Below are positions 52,132-63,562 of a DNA stretch of 64,000 nucleotides, one piece after another. Location of the stretch: contig CM066033.1 in assembly GCA_033557465.1 (NCBI GenBank), positions 707,639,637 to 707,703,636 on the forward strand, written 5' to 3'. Within the stretch, counting starts at the first letter, position 1, and every line of letters begins with the position of its first letter. The notes below the pieces were generated by a model. That model made no database searches, was not told the DNA's origin, and worked only from the letters and a program-made list of their open reading frames with translations. Position numbers and translations under genes: made by a program. This DNA is from Ichthyophis bannanicus (lineage: Eukaryota > Chordata > Amphibia > Gymnophiona > Ichthyophiidae).

Positions 52132-53974
52132 TTGAGGTGGCGCCTGTGGTTGGGCTTTAGGCCCCTTAGGCTTGCGATGGCCGTGTGCACCCCCCTTACC
52201 CTGTGTGCTGATGGGCGGTGTGGGGGTGGGCAGATAGGGCAGATATCCTTGGTAGGGGAGCCCCTTTTTCTGGAAAAACGGCTTTTTCGCTGGCTGCTTC
52301 TTCCGTGGGAGAGAAGAGGTCTTGCGCGAGAGGCGGATTCGAGTTACGAACACTTGTTTCAATTTCAGCGGCCTTATCCTCCATGGGCATGCCAAACAGT
52401 TGTTCACCTAGGCAGGGGACATCCAGGAGTTTCTCCTGGACCTATTGCTCCAGGTCTGAAGACTGGAGCCATGCCTAGCGCTGGGCCCCGATGCCGGCTG
52501 CTGCTACTCAGGTGGAAGATTCAAACCAGTCGTACGCGGCATGGGAGAGGTACTTTGAGCAGTCCGTGACCGACCTCAGTAGGGTCTGGAACCTGAAGTA
52601 GTGTTCACCCCCAAGCCCTGCGGAAAATCTTTGGCGAGGTCGCGCAGGAACATGCCCATGTACAGTTGATTGGCCTGAATATGGCATGTCAGCATGGCCC
52701 CTTGATAGGCCTTGTGCCCCAGGGCGTCAAGGGTCCTGGAATCCCTGGCCGGCGGGACTGAATAATGTGACTTCGGGCTCTTTTGCTTCCGCATCGCCGA
52801 TTCCAATACCATGGAGGTGTACGGGAGCTGGGTCTTTTGGAACCCCGGGCAGCGCTGGACACTATACATGGCATCGAGGCATTTGCTTACAATGGGGACC
52901 GAGGCAGGCACCTCCCACATGCGGAGGAGCAACCGGGACAGAATGGGAGGTACTGGGACCGTAAGAGACTCCTGGGGTGGGGACTCATACTGTAATATAT
53001 CGAGTTCCTCTGCCCTCAGTTCTTCCTTAGCCTGCATGGTCAGCTTGAGGGCCCTTGCTATGTCCCACACAAACACCAGGAAGGACGTGTCCTCAGGAGG
53101 TCGGAGGGAAGGTCCCTGTGAGCGCGGGTCTCTGTGGAAGTATCCCAGTCTGACTCCCAGCCCAAGAGGTCCAAAAAAGAGTCCGAGTCAGGCTGGTCGC
53201 CCTGTCCAGAAGCAGAGGCCCATTTGGAGCTGGAGGCCTAGGAAGACCTCGCCCCCGAGGAGAGGGACAGCGAGCGAAACTGACGCTGAGGACCCTCACG
53301 AGGCCCATGGCTCTCTTGGGTTTCCAGGGCATGTTTGGGTGTCCCTCTCGGGGAACCTCTGTTTCGAGGCACGGGCCAGTCATGCTGGGCAGAAGCGCCT
53401 GCTGGGCAGTTAAGAAGGCAGAAACGCTGCACTCTAGTGCTAGCATTTGGGACTCCCATGCAGACGTAGGTCCTTGCGATGCCGACACTGGGGTTACCGG
53501 GTCTGGTGTGGAAGAGGAGAGGGTGTCCTCGCCGGGACAACCCTCAAGAGGCCTCCATGTCTGTACGAGGTACCTTTTGAGTCTGCTCCCTGACTGACTC
53601 TCGTGAACAACGGGGAGGGCTGAGCGACCGAGCGCGGGAACATTCATGCTTCTCTGGAGTCCCAGACAGTGACTTCGAGGTCGTCTTCTTGCGTCTCTCC
53701 ACTTCAGGGGGACCTCTGATGGGAGTGCCGCCTTGGAAGCGGAGCCACTGCAGGAGGATGCCCCCGGGAATTCCGGGGCTGCCTTAAGGAAAATGTCGTC
53801 GGACTTCTGCTTACGACTTAGCAGGGGCTTGGTGGACATTATCTTAGAAAGAGAGCAGAGCTCAGGGTTATGGTCGGCCACCAGACACCGGAGACAGCGG
53901 TCATGGGTGTCTGTGAGCGACACGTTCTTGGAGCACCTGTCACATTTTTTTAAAACCGATGGCCATTGGAGCAA
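52132..53974 (-). pseudogene. D4 Gag
   Basis: The frame 53093-53974 opens with a Cys/His module (LKKCDRCSKNVSLTDTHDRCLRCLVADHN) and reads through KPLLSRKQK, where D1 and D3 have a stop. A run of A near 53950 puts the expected ATG (MAIGFKK) out of frame. The conserved domain is at 52576-53076 (MFVWDIARALKL, YTSMVLESAMRKQKSPKSH, ANQLYMGMFLRDLAKDF), related to LAP2-alpha. The basic tail is at 52196-52407. Confidence 0.78.
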
Positions 53975-54184
53975 AAAGGACCCCTGCTAGGCCAAAGCTC
54001 TTCGAGGCCAGAGGCTGAAAAGGTCACGAAAAGGCCAGGAAAAAAAAAATTTTCCAAAAAAGACTGGAATAAGGACGTCCCTTCGCTCGTGAAAAAAGGA
54101 GCAAAGGGAAGGACAGAAGAGGACAGGTGCAACCGGAAAAGAGAGGGCCAGAGGCCGAAAACGAAATCACTTTTTCTGAGGGAT

Positions 54185-54384
54185 GAGGACGTGTGTCCAA
54201 AGGGCTCCATGGGAAAAGGGAGACTGAGCAAGATGGCACCTATAAGTGGGAAGAGGACCACACATGCGTGGCAGCAATCCCAAAGGCTTTATTTGAAAGT
54301 TAGGGAACTGCTCTGCGTGGGCTTCATCGGTGTCAATATCACCCATAAGTGAGGACCGACTTCCTGCTTGTTCCTGGAGAACGA
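54185..54384. repeat. D4 right terminal repeat
   Basis: Ends 'cttgttcctggagaac'. CAAGATGGC is at 54229-54237 and 'ccacacatgcgtgg' at about 54260. It is followed directly by D5 coding sequence. Confidence 0.84.
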
Positions 54385-54680
54385 GGAAGTATCTGGAGTT
54401 GTTTGGGCACTGGCTCCACCGCCTTGTCCTCAAGAAGGCCTGCGAGCTCAGTGAGGAGCAGAGTCTGGTGAAGGAGAGGCATTACAGGTTCTGGGAAGAA
54501 TGAGGGTGGCATCTGTTGCAGATGGAGGAGGTAACCCTCCTTGACTACTTCTAGTACCCAGGAATCGGTGGTGTTGGCGGGCCATCTGTGGGCAAATAAG
54601 GTCAGACCCCCCCCCCCCCCCGTGGACTGCTGAAGGCCTCCTGGGGGAGAGGAGGCTGTTACCAGAAGTCAAAAACTCCC
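54385..54680 (-). pseudogene. D5 ORF2, N-terminal fragment
   Basis: The complement encodes the stretch before the RT core (LLTELAGLLEDKAVEPVPK-like) and a WAHRWPANTTDSWVLEVVK-like segment in shifting frames, parallel to D2 at 22950-23220. It is cut at the D4 boundary. A C-run of 17 or so at 54607-54623 breaks the frame. Confidence 0.65.
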
Positions 54681-56640
54681 TCCAGGCTTGGCCGGGGCAG
54701 ATGCTGGGTTCTTAGGCTTGCAGAGGCCGTGCCCTTGCCCTTTGGACTGTTGTCCCTGATGTGGGGCAGAGAAGGCCTGGTACTGAGGGGCATTACCAAA
54801 AACTCCCTTTTTCTCAGGAAGAAAGGCTTCTTCCCTAGCGCTTTCTTATGAGGTGCACTGTTTTAGAGAGTCTGGTCCTGGTCAGGAACTCAGTCTCTAT
54901 CTCTGCAGCTTTGTCTGACATGGATTTTCTGAAGAGGTTCTCTCCAGTGCAAGGGACATCGATGAGTTTGTCCTCGACCCATTGCTTGAGGTCAGACAAC
55001 TGCAGCCATGCCTTGTGTCGGGCCCAGATGCCGTGGCGGCCGATCTGGCTGAGGATTCGAAGCCATCATATGCTGCTTGAGACAGAAACTTCAAGCACAA
55101 CTTGACTGTCAAGGCCAGTGATGAACTGCCTGTGCCAATGATGAACATCGAGGCCTGAAGAGAAACCGGCGAGCTCCCTTGTTAGTTCCTTGAGGGTACA
55201 TACCAATGTACAACCGGTAGGACTGGACTTGGCAAACCAGTATCGAGTCCTGGTAGCATTTCCAGCCAAGGGTGTCAAAGGTCCGGGTCTCCTTGCCTGG
55301 AGCACTGAGGAATGAGTCTTTTTGTTCTTGAGTCAGCGCATGGCCGACTCGACGACCATAGAATTGTGAGGGAGCTGGATTTTTTGGAATCTGGGCTTCG
55401 GTGGACTCTGCATGGAGTCGAGCTGTCTGTTCACAATGGGCACTGATGCTAGTGTCTTCCATATATGTAGGAGGAGGTGCTCAAGAATCAGAGGGATGGG
55501 CACTAAGAGGGCCTCCTTTGGAGCAGCCTCGTACTGGAGGATCTAAGTATCCTCCCTGCAGAGGTCTTCCTCCGCCTCGGTCTCAAATGCGAGCACCTTT
55601 GCCACATCCTGCACAAAGGCAGGCAACATCCTCAGGTGGGGAATGGCACTGGCAGACTGGTGGAGATGGGTCCAAGGGCACGTCTTGGTGTTGTCGGGTG
55701 TCTGGGAACTCCTCATCCTCGGTCTCCTAGTCTAACTCAAAGTCAGAGGAGGAATCCAGTGCTCCGCAGCTCCCGTGGTCGGGTCCCAAACCCGAAAGCC
55801 TGTGACCCCCAGGGGACCAGTGGTCCGAGCTGCATACACTCACTGGAGAGGACAGGTGTCCTGCCTAATGCTGAAGGCTCTCTCAAGGCTGGGGGTGCTT
55901 GAGGATCGGCTCGACGACCGGGGAAGCCCTTGATGTCGAAGGTTCAGTTGTCGGGGCAGATGAACCAGAAGAACTGGACATCAATGCCTGCTGCAGGGCC
56001 AGGAGGGCAGTGATACTACGCTCCAAGGCCACATCCTGGTCTCCATACCAGATGGCTCCGCAGCCTTCGACATGGGCATCAATAGCTTCGTGCCCGGCAT
56101 ATGCCGAGAGGAAATCCTCGACCAGGATGGCCTCGGGGTTCCGAGGCCGGTCGCCCAATGTTGACAACTCCTTCTGGGGCAGCTTATGTGGCCGTTCCCG
56201 CTTTGACCCCTTGGACTCACAACAGGGACTGCAGGGTCTGGTGGAGGATTTACTGACTTTTCCAGACCCGTCCTCCGAGCCGACCTTCGAGGTTTTTGAG
56301 CTCTTCTTGTTTTCCACCTCCGGAGAGTTCCTCTCGGAGAAACCGTGGCCGCAGGACTCCAAGGCAGCCCAGGCATCGCAGGGCACCAAGATACCGGAGA
56401 GAGGGCCCTGGAGTGTGGTGTCACTGGGGATTCCAGTGCAGAGTTGGATCTGTGGAAGAACTTCTGATGCAACTGACAGATCTTGATGGTCTTTGTGGAC
56501 ATTTACTTACAAAGGTCACAACCCAAACTGTCATGGTCAGGCCCGAGGCAACAAAGGCAGCAGTCATGTGGGTCAGTGAGGGACATGATCTTACTGCACC
56601 AATCACATATTTTGAAGTCATGGGAAAAACCAGGTCCTTC
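54681..56640 (-). pseudogene. D5 Gag
   Basis: The N-terminal Cys/His module (55981-56640, for example the frame 56421-56696) is decayed. The linker is in the frame 55883-56389 (ENKKSSKTSKVGSEDGSGKVSK; ALERSITALLALQQALMSS). The conserved domain is at 54897-55462 (HRPTGRKDS-like start; SYRLYIGMYPQ; FLSQAAYDGFESSAR) across several shifts. It is close to D2 and D6 gag. Confidence 0.72.
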
Positions 56641-56714
56641 AACCTGGGCAGGGGTACGAGGCCTACCGGCCAAAAAGGGCACAAAACGCCAGTCAAAGGA
56701 GACCTCGAGAAAAA

Positions 56715-57070
56715 GAATAGTTACTCACCTGTAACAGGTTTTCTCCAGGGACAGCAGGAATCAGTCCTCATATATGGGTGACATCAGTGCTGACGGAGCC
56801 AGCGCAGAAGCATTTTTCTCAGCTTTCAAAGAAAGCCTTTGGGATATGTTACCACGCATGTGTAGTGCCCTTCCCCCCTAAGGGTGCCATCTTGCTCAAT
56901 CAGATGACATAGCTAGGACTGTAGTAAAAACTAAAACAAGGTAGGGAGGCAACTCCCACGGGAAGAGGGAGGGTTATGAGGACTGATTCCTGCTGTCCTT
57001 GGAAAACACCTGTTGGAGTTGAGTAATTATGCTTTCTCCAGGAACAAGTAGGAAATCAGTCCTCACGTAT
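56715..57070. repeat. D6 left terminal repeat and internal complementary region
   Basis: The terminal repeat starts 'aatagttactcacctgtaac' and has GCCATCTTG at 56886-56894. The internal complementary region at about 56975-57070 joins 'gaggactgattcctgctgtcc...gagttgagtaattat' to 'gctttctccaggaacaagtagg'. Confidence 0.83.
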
Positions 57071-57219
57071 GGGACTCCCTGGCTCCAGAATGCAGTGGAC
57101 CAAACCATGACAGCACCATTGGTGGCCAAGTCGAGTAGACTGAGCTGCAGAAGATGAGTTCCCAACTCATAGACTCTGCAAGACCCGTGTGTCCAGTGGC
57201 ACCATCACTCCGGTAGCCT

Positions 57220-57715
57220 GAACACAGAAGGCTTGGAGGGCAGGAGTTGCCTACACCCCGAAAAGATTATGGAGTACAGCCAGGCTGAAGGCACTCTCCT
57301 GATGGGACTCACTCTCCAGGCAGTAGTAAGCTGCAAACGTGTTAACTGAAGTCCATGTGGCAGCCTTGCAAATCTTAGTCACTGGCACTGAGCACAAGTT
57401 TGCCACCGATGTAGCCATCGCTCTCACGTGATGCGCTGTGATCCAGTGTTCCAGGGAGAGCCCAGCTCACTCAAAGGTGAGGTGCAATACAGTCCGCCAT
57501 CCAAGTGGACAGAGTTCACTTAGTCATGGGAAGCCCCAGTCTGCTGGGGTCATAAGAAACGAAAAGCTGAGGAGCTTTGCGATGGCCCAGAGTCCGCTGT
57601 AGTAGAAGGACAGAGCTAATTTGCAATCCAGTGTATGGAGTATAATTTCCTCCTGACCGGCATGAGGCCGTGTGAAGAACCACCTCCTGGTAAAGGTGGA
57701 AAGGAGAAACCATTT
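57220..57715 (-). pseudogene. D6 tyrosine recombinase, N-terminus deleted
   Basis: The complement of 57516-57700 encodes HRKAPQLFVSYDPSRLGLPMTK. Between 57300 and 57440 the H-x-x-R block and the Tyr segment are still readable in shifted frames. The first catalytic Arg (SARR) is missing because the sequence jumps to ORF2 at about 57716. Confidence 0.72.
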
Positions 57716-59165
57716 TTGTGGTCAGAGGCCCCTGCTCAGCCTGTCCGCCAGGAGGTTGTTCTGACCCAGGAGGTGAACCGCCCGCAGGAGCATGTTGTTG
57801 CAAGTTACAAAGGAAAGGAGGGTCACCACCTCCTCATAGAGGGTGTGCAACCCCATGCCCCCCTACTTGTTGACGTAAAACATGGCGGCTTGGTTGGCCA
57901 TCTGAATCAGTATGGACTGGTGTTGCAGGCGGTAGCAAAATGGCGGTGGTAAAATGCCCATAGAGCCAGGAAGATCGCCCTCAGCTCCAGGAGATTGATC
58001 TGTAGCAGGGATTCCACCTGGGACCAGCTGCCTTGCATGCAGCTCCCTGCAGTGCACCCCTCAACTTAGGAGGGAGGCATCCGTGGTCAGGATCCTCTGG
58101 GGCGCAGGTGCCTGAAAGGGTATCCCTCCTCAGAGGTGGTGGAGAAGTTGCCACCAGTCGAGGGACTCTGCCAGCTGGCAAGTTACCCTGATCCTGTCCC
58201 GCAGTCTGCCTGTGGCTTGTGTCCACTGCGAGCGGAGGCACCATTGGGCTGCGTGCATGTTTAAGTAGGCTAGCAGGGTCATGTGGACCGTGGAGGCCAT
58301 ATGGTCCAGCAGGTGGAGGAGGAGACGAGCTGGCACTGACTGGCGTACCTCTACTGCTAGCTGTCTGAGGTTTTCTGCCTTTCCATGGTGAGAAGGGCCT
58401 TGGCTTGTAGTTTGTCTAGCTGAACACCTATGAACTCCAGGCTCTGAGATGGGGAGAGGTGTGATTTGGGGTAGTTGATGATGAATCCAAGGTGCTGCAA
58501 CAGGGGGGTCGCACATCCTGCAGTCTGACTGGCCTCTGCGGCTCTGCTGCCCCTCCTGATGAGACAGTCGTCTAGGTAGGGTAAGACAAAGGCCCCTTGT
58601 AGATGCATGTGGTCAGCTACAATTGCCAGGCATTTTGTGAAGACCCTTGGTGAGGAGGTGAGGCCGAAGGGTAGCACCCTGTACTGGTAGTGTTCTCCTC
58701 CTACTACAAACCTTAGATACTCCCTGTGGGAGGGGTGGATTAGGATGTGTGTGTACGCATCCTTTAGGTCCAAGGAGCACAGCCAGTTTCCCTGGCGGAG
58801 ATAAGGCAGCAGTGTTCCAAGGGACAGCATCTTGAACTTCTCCCTCACCAGAAGCCTGTTTAACTTTTGCAGGTCTAGGATGAGCCTGAAACCCCCAGTC
58901 CTCTTTGGGACCAGGAAGTCTTGTACCTGGAGTGGAAGCCTTTGTTCCATAGGTGTTTGGGTATAGGCTCTACTGTGTTGTCCCTGAGAAGACCTGAGAG
59001 TTCTGTGAGCAGGAGGGTCTGGTGAAGGAGGGGTTGCACTGGCTCTCTGGGAAAGAACCTGGGTGGAATATGCTATAGGCAGAGGAGGTATCCCTCCCTG
59101 ACCACCTGCAGTACCCACTGGTCCGAGGTGATTGAAGCCCATCTGTGGGCAAAGAGCGTCAGGCG
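57716..59165 (-). pseudogene. D6 ORF2: RT and RNase H, methylase-like domain deleted
   Basis: The frame 58357-59142 (261 residues) holds RT: DFLVPKRTGGFRLILDLQKLNRL, LDLKDAYTHILIHPSHREYLRF, LPFGLTSSPRVFTK and VLPYLDDCLIRR (intact YLDD). RNase H continues in other frames (57863-58244: PKLRGALQGAACKAAG; ILIQMANQAAMFYVNK). The methylase-like part is gone. A short duplication or indel near 58920 disturbs the N-terminal YSRYFLVPK motif. Confidence 0.82.
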
Positions 59166-61120
59166 CCCCCCTGTGGGCTGGCGAAAGACTCCTGGGGAGT
59201 CAAAAGCTCCCTCCAGGGTGGGTGGGTGCTAGGGTATGGGGCTTAGGTGCTTTTGTCTTCTGAGCCTGTGCCCTTGCCTCTTGAGGTGAGAAACCTGCTG
59301 TTGGCCTGAGAAGGGCTGATATTCGTGACCCTGCACAAAGGACCCCTTTTTCCTAGGAAAAGGGGGTATCTTCCCTGATGTTCTTTTTGCGGAGATGGGA
59401 TGAGGTCTTCTTGGAGAGCCTCTGACCGGTCACAATGTCTGCCTCGATCTCAGCCACTTTGTCTGCCATGGGTTTGCCGAATAGGTTCTCTACAGTGCAG
59501 GGGACATCAAGCAGCTTGTCTTGGATCCATTGCTCGAGGTCGGAGGATTGTAGCCAGGCTTGGCGTTGGGCCCCAATACTGGCTGTACTGACTCGAGCCA
59601 CTGACTCGAAGCCATCATAGGCTGCGCAGGAGAGGAACTTGGAACAGTCCTTGATCCCCGAGGCCAAGATCTGGAACCATTGGAGGGGTTCCTCGATGAG
59701 ACCTGCCGCAAACCCCAACAGCTCTTGGGCCAGAGCCTTTAGGTACATGTCTATGTAAAGTTCATAGGCCTGGATCCGGCACCCTAGCATCGAGCCTTGG
59801 TAGCACTTGCGCCCGAAGGCATCGAGAGCTATGGCTTCTCTCCTGGGAAACAAGAAGTGGGTCTTCTGGCTCTTGAGTTTCTGCATGGCCGACTCGACGA
59901 CCATGGAGTTATGTGGGAGCTGGGGTTTGTGGAATCTTGGGGCCTTTTGAACGCAGTACAAAGTGTCAAGGCACTGCCTCACTACCGATACCGATGTTTT
60001 CCACATCCGAAGTAGTAGCCTCTCGAGGATCGGCTGTATGGGCACCGTGAGGATTTCCTAGGGAGGAGACTCATATCGTAGAATCTCCAATTTCTCAGTA
60101 TATGGGGTTTCCTCTGTCTCAGTTTGAGCCGAGGGAGCTCTGGCCATGTCCCTGACGAAGTCATGGAAGGCCTCGCCCTCAGGAGAAGAGTGGTGCTGGG
60201 GCGCCGGGGGCGACAGGTCCAAGGTGATATATTGGTGCTGCTTGGAGTCCTGAGAGGCCTCATTGCCCGTCTCCCATTCGGAGTCGAGCAGAGACAACAA
60301 ATCCGAGGCCCTGTGACTCCTCACCTGGAAGCCAGCATCTCAGGGTTGGGGGCCTGCGGAAGACCTGGGGACCGAATGGTGGACACTAGCTGGCAAGGAC
60401 CAGATGCCCAAAGAACGGGACTGGGATCCTGACTGGCGCCAAGGACTTACCTGAGGTTGGTGGCACTCGGAGTGATGACCGGGAACTCCGTCGCAGTTTA
60501 GGACTCAGTTGTCGGGGCGGACGAACTGGCCAACATCGCCTGCTGCAGGATAGCAGTGATATTCTGCTCCAAAGCTGCCATTAGGTTTCCAAGCCAGAAG
60601 GCTTCGTAGCCTTTTGCACAGGCACAGAGGATCTCAGGCCTGGCGTTGGCACTCCAGCGAGTGCGTCCTCGACAAAGACTATGGCCTCTGCCGGCCAATA
60701 AATCCTTGGTAGGGCACTTCTCGAAGTCACCCGAGTCTCTCCGGGCAGTTTTACCGAGTTTCTCAGGAGCAACCTCAGCAGACTTCAAAGGCTACTTCTT
60801 TTTCTCTGGGTCTGAGGTCTTCTCGGAGAAGCCACCATCGCGGGCCTCAAGGATGCTCAAGCCTCACAGGATGTGCTGGGCTTGGAGCTCGGCATCGGGG
60901 AGGCTGGGGCGGAGTCAGACCTGGGGAACAATTTCTCCTGCAACTCCGACCTTTTCCTGCTGGTTTTGGATGTCATGGCCTGGCACAGGTCGCAGGAGGT
61001 GCTGTCATGGTCCGGGCCCAGGCAGTGCAAGCAGCAGTCATGGGTGTCTGTTACTGACATGGTTTGACTGCAGTGGTCATATTTTTTGAACCCACCGGGA
61101 GACTTGGTGGGGAGCACCTG
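59166..61120 (-). pseudogene. D6 Gag
   Basis: The N-terminal module is in the frame 60857-61180 (PGGFKKYDHCSQTMSVTDT then HDCCLHCLGPDHDSTSCDLC), reading through without the stop seen in D1 and D3. The linker is at 60498-60788. The conserved domain is in one frame of 230 residues (59353-60045: HNSMVVESAMQKLKSQKTHF, AYELYIDMYLKALAQELLGF, FLSCAAYDGFESVARV, ENLFGKPMADKVAEIEAD). It is the best-kept Gag domain of this subfamily. Confidence 0.8.
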
Positions 61121-61309
61121 GATGGAGCCGATGACTCCTGGGCGAAAAAAGACGTGAACGCTGGTCAAGGGAGACCTCAATAAAAAAGGGAGCCGAGAAC
61201 GGTGCTGGCTCGAGGTGAGAAGAGGAACCGGTACACTAATCAGGAAAAACTAACTTTAAGGATAATTAGCAGGAATTTTTCCAGGGAAACAGGATATACA
61301 TCCATTGGG

Positions 61310-61488
61310 CTCCACAGAAAAAAGGAGACTGAGCAAGATGGCACCCTTGGGCGGAAGGGGACCACACATGCATGGTAGCATATTCCAAAGGCTTTTTTTG
61401 AAAACTGGGGAAATGCTTCCGTGCGGGCTCAATCTGCGCTGATTTCACCCAAATGTGAGGGCTGACTTCCTGCTTGTTCCTGAAGAAA
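61310..61488. repeat. D6 right terminal repeat
   Basis: Inverted partner of 56715-56900, with CAAGATGGC at 61334-61342 and 'ccacacatgcatggtagc' near 61361. It ends 'cttgttcctgaagaa'. D5 leader resumes. Confidence 0.84.
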
Positions 61489-61803
61489 CCAAGAAAACGA
61501 ACTTGAGGAACAATGCTAAGGCCAGCTGGCTCGGGGGCAAGAAGAAGATCTGGTAAGTGTAACCGGAAAGAAGAAAATGTAATACAAAAAAATACACTTT
61601 TTCTGGGAAACAGGACAGACGTGTGGTGGGCTCCGCGGAAAAAATGAGACTGAGGCAAGATGGCACCATTGGGCAGAACCACGCATGCGTGGTGCATCTC
61701 CCAAAGGCTTTCTTTGAAAACTTGGGAAATGCTTCCACGCAGGCTCATTCAGCGCAGGCGTCACCCATATGTGATGGCTGACTTCCTACTTGTTTCTGGA
61801 GAA
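61489..61803. repeat. D5 leader end and right terminal repeat
   Basis: The leader continues from 56714. The terminal repeat has CAAGATGGC at 61656-61664 and the perfect palindrome CCACGCATGCGTGG at 61679-61692, ending 'cttgtttctggagaac'. Two right terminal repeats in a row (this and 61310-61488) show the D6-in-D5 nesting. Confidence 0.82.
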
Positions 61804-61994
61804 CAGCAAACTTCCTGCACTACCCGGTTCAAGCTACCTGCAGAGCCGATCATGGGGCAGCAGCAACAATCCCTTGAACATAGCTACCTTCCTTGTTACA
61901 CCGTTCTCTTGTTACTGTTCAATGTAAACCGCATGGGGAGCCGCAAGCAGCAGCAAATGAGTCTGTGTCCACAGAGCATAGCAGGACCCCTGTG
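61804..61994. other. unassigned; possible L2-like tail piece
   Basis: Between D5 and D7. 'ttactgttcaatgtaaaccgc' near 61912 resembles sequence just before the 3' hairpin of the L2-like short elements. Nothing else is recognisable. Confidence 0.35.
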
Positions 61995-62273
61995 TATGAT
62001 GAAATAGCACGCCAGTAGCCTGAACACAGAAGGGTCAGAGGGTAGGAGTTGCCCAAACCCCGAAAAGGTTACGGAGCACAGCCTGGCTGAAGGCACTGTC
62101 CTATTGGGACTCTTTCCAGGCAATAATGAGCTGCGAAGGTATGGACAGGTGGTTGCGCGGCATATGTCCACCATTGGGACAGAGTGCAAGTTTGCCACTG
62201 AGGCTGCCATGGCCCTGACACAGTGCGCTGTAACACGGCCTTCCAGTGGGAGCCCTGCCAGCTCATAGGCGAG
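61995..62273 (-). pseudogene. D7 tyrosine recombinase, C-terminal piece
   Basis: The frames 61896-62210 and 62069-62293 hold MAASVANLHSVPMVDICRATTCP and TFAAHYCLERVPIGQ, with the Tyr segment in place. Its N-terminal continuation is at 63100 after the insertion. Confidence 0.75.
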
Positions 62274-63099
62274 CTGCTACTTATATCTCCCAATCCTCAA
62301 CATTAATAAAGGCAATATGTTAAATTAGATGTAGGTCTTTTTTCAATCACTTTCTTTCTTCTTTACACTTTAAACAATGATTAGCTTGAATAGAACTGGG
62401 TCTCAGACTTGTTTTCAGTTACTTATTAAAGGATGAACTCCTTAGTACCAATTTGCATCAATGATCACAGTTCAATGTAAGTGTTTGGATCCCTGCATTC
62501 ATACGATATAATTTGATCGTTGTACTATAATTCTGAAATCCTCGTTAATAGGAGAATGCATATGAAAACCACCACTTATCTTGTAATCATCTCTTCTGTA
62601 GATGTCTCAATTAAACTTTCTCCGTCCATATGTATAACTTGGTGTTCACTGTATATCACTTGGTTTTCCCCAAGTGATATACAGTGAATACCAAGTTATA
62701 CATATGGACGGGGAAAGTTTAATTGAGACATCTACAGAAGAGATGATTACAAGATAAGTGGTGGTTTTCATATGCATTCTCCTATTAACGAGGATTTCAG
62801 AATTATAGTACAACGATCAAATTATATCGTATGAATGCAGGGATCCAAACACTTACATTGAACTGTGGTCATTGATGCAAATTGGTACTAAGGAGTTCAT
62901 CCTTTAATAAGTACTGAAAACAAGTCTGAGACCCAGTTCTATTCAAGCTAATCATTGTTTAAAGTGTAAAGAAGAAAGAAAGTGATTGAAAAAAGACCTA
63001 CATCTAATTTAACATACTGCCTTTATTAATGTTGAGGATTGGGTGATATAAGTAGCTGTAAGCAGAATCCTCTGACAGAAGTTAGACTTTTGTTTTTTG
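62274..63099. mobile_element. 826-bp palindromic insertion, 14-bp target duplication
   Basis: The left arm (62276-62663) and right arm (62670-63057) are reverse complements of about 388 bp with very few mismatches, around a 6-base centre (TTTTCC). A unique tail of about 42 bp (63058-63099) follows the right arm. The flanks are 14-bp direct repeats AGCTCATAGGCGAG (62260-62273 and 63100-63113) of the D7 recombinase. No protein is coded. The arms-plus-tail-plus-14-bp pattern is the same as at 11370-12062. I infer a PLE-type insertion of inverted terminal repeats, but a foldback element is possible. Confidence 0.85.
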
Positions 63100-63562
63100 A
63101 GCTCATAGGCGAGGGCAATACAGTCCGCCACCCAGATGGACAGTGTACGTTTGGTCACCGCCTCCCCAGCCTACTGGGGTCATAGGAGATGAAAAGCTGA
63201 GAAGCTTTGCGGTGGCCCTGAGTGCGTTGGATATAGAAGGACAAAGCCCTCTTACAGTCCAAGGTGTGAAGGACAGTCTCCACCAGACTGGAGTGAGGTC
63301 TTGCAAAGAAGGTAGGGAGCACCGCTTTCTGGTTGAGATGGAAGGCAATACTATCTTTGGCAGGAATTTGGGGGGCATACGAAGCACCATCCTGCTCTTG
63401 TAGAACCTGGCATAAGGTGCCTCCGCCACAAGGGCCTGAAGCTCGCTAACACTGTGAGTGGAGGTGAGCGCAACCGGGAAAGTCACCTTCCAGGAGAGAT
63501 AGCAAAAGCGGCAGGTAGCCAGAGGCTCGAAGGGTGGGCGAGTGGGCTGCCCCAACACTATG
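63100..63562 (-). pseudogene. D7 tyrosine recombinase, N-terminal piece
   Basis: The frame 63103-63558 has PTRPPFEPLATCRFCYLSWKV, VALTSTHSVSELQALV and PYARFYKSRMVLRMPPKFLPK. At the SARR place it reads STHS, so the first catalytic Arg is lost. The end of the open frame covers the LFSFSSPMTP block. It stops abruptly at about 63562. Confidence 0.75.

Larger units (their letters stand above)
48986..54384 (-). mobile_element. D4: DIRS with truncated left tip
   Basis: The left terminal repeat lacks its outer part and starts near 'gcggagcaattctccagc'. The internal complementary region (49165-49262) and the right terminal repeat (54185-54384) are present. The gene order is complete. This copy forms a separate subfamily. 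RT has an intact YLDD, but the recombinase has lost its Tyr segment. Confidence 0.85.
56715..61488 (-). mobile_element. D6: DIRS inserted in D5 leader
   Basis: About 4.8 kb, with left terminal repeat, internal complementary region, shortened recombinase, ORF2, gag and right terminal repeat. A deletion at about 57716 fuses the recombinase directly to the RNase H/methylase-like border of ORF2, removing the methylase-like domain and the recombinase N-terminus. It is the same subfamily as D2, D5 and D7, in the same orientation as its host. Confidence 0.86.
54385..61803 (-). mobile_element. D5: DIRS fragment interrupted by D6
   Basis: Contains the start of ORF2 (54385-54680), gag (54680-56640), the leader up to 56714, then after D6 the rest of the leader and the right terminal repeat (61489-61803). 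The leader is continuous across D6: 'gacctcgagaaaaag' (56700-56714) and 'aaaacgaacttgagg' (61493 on) parallel D2 at 31240-31290. The recombinase end is missing or lies beyond D4. Confidence 0.8.

Noticed and set aside
54607..54623. C-run as a functional element
   Set aside because: A homopolymer in decayed D5 ORF2. It is more likely slippage or a sequencing issue.
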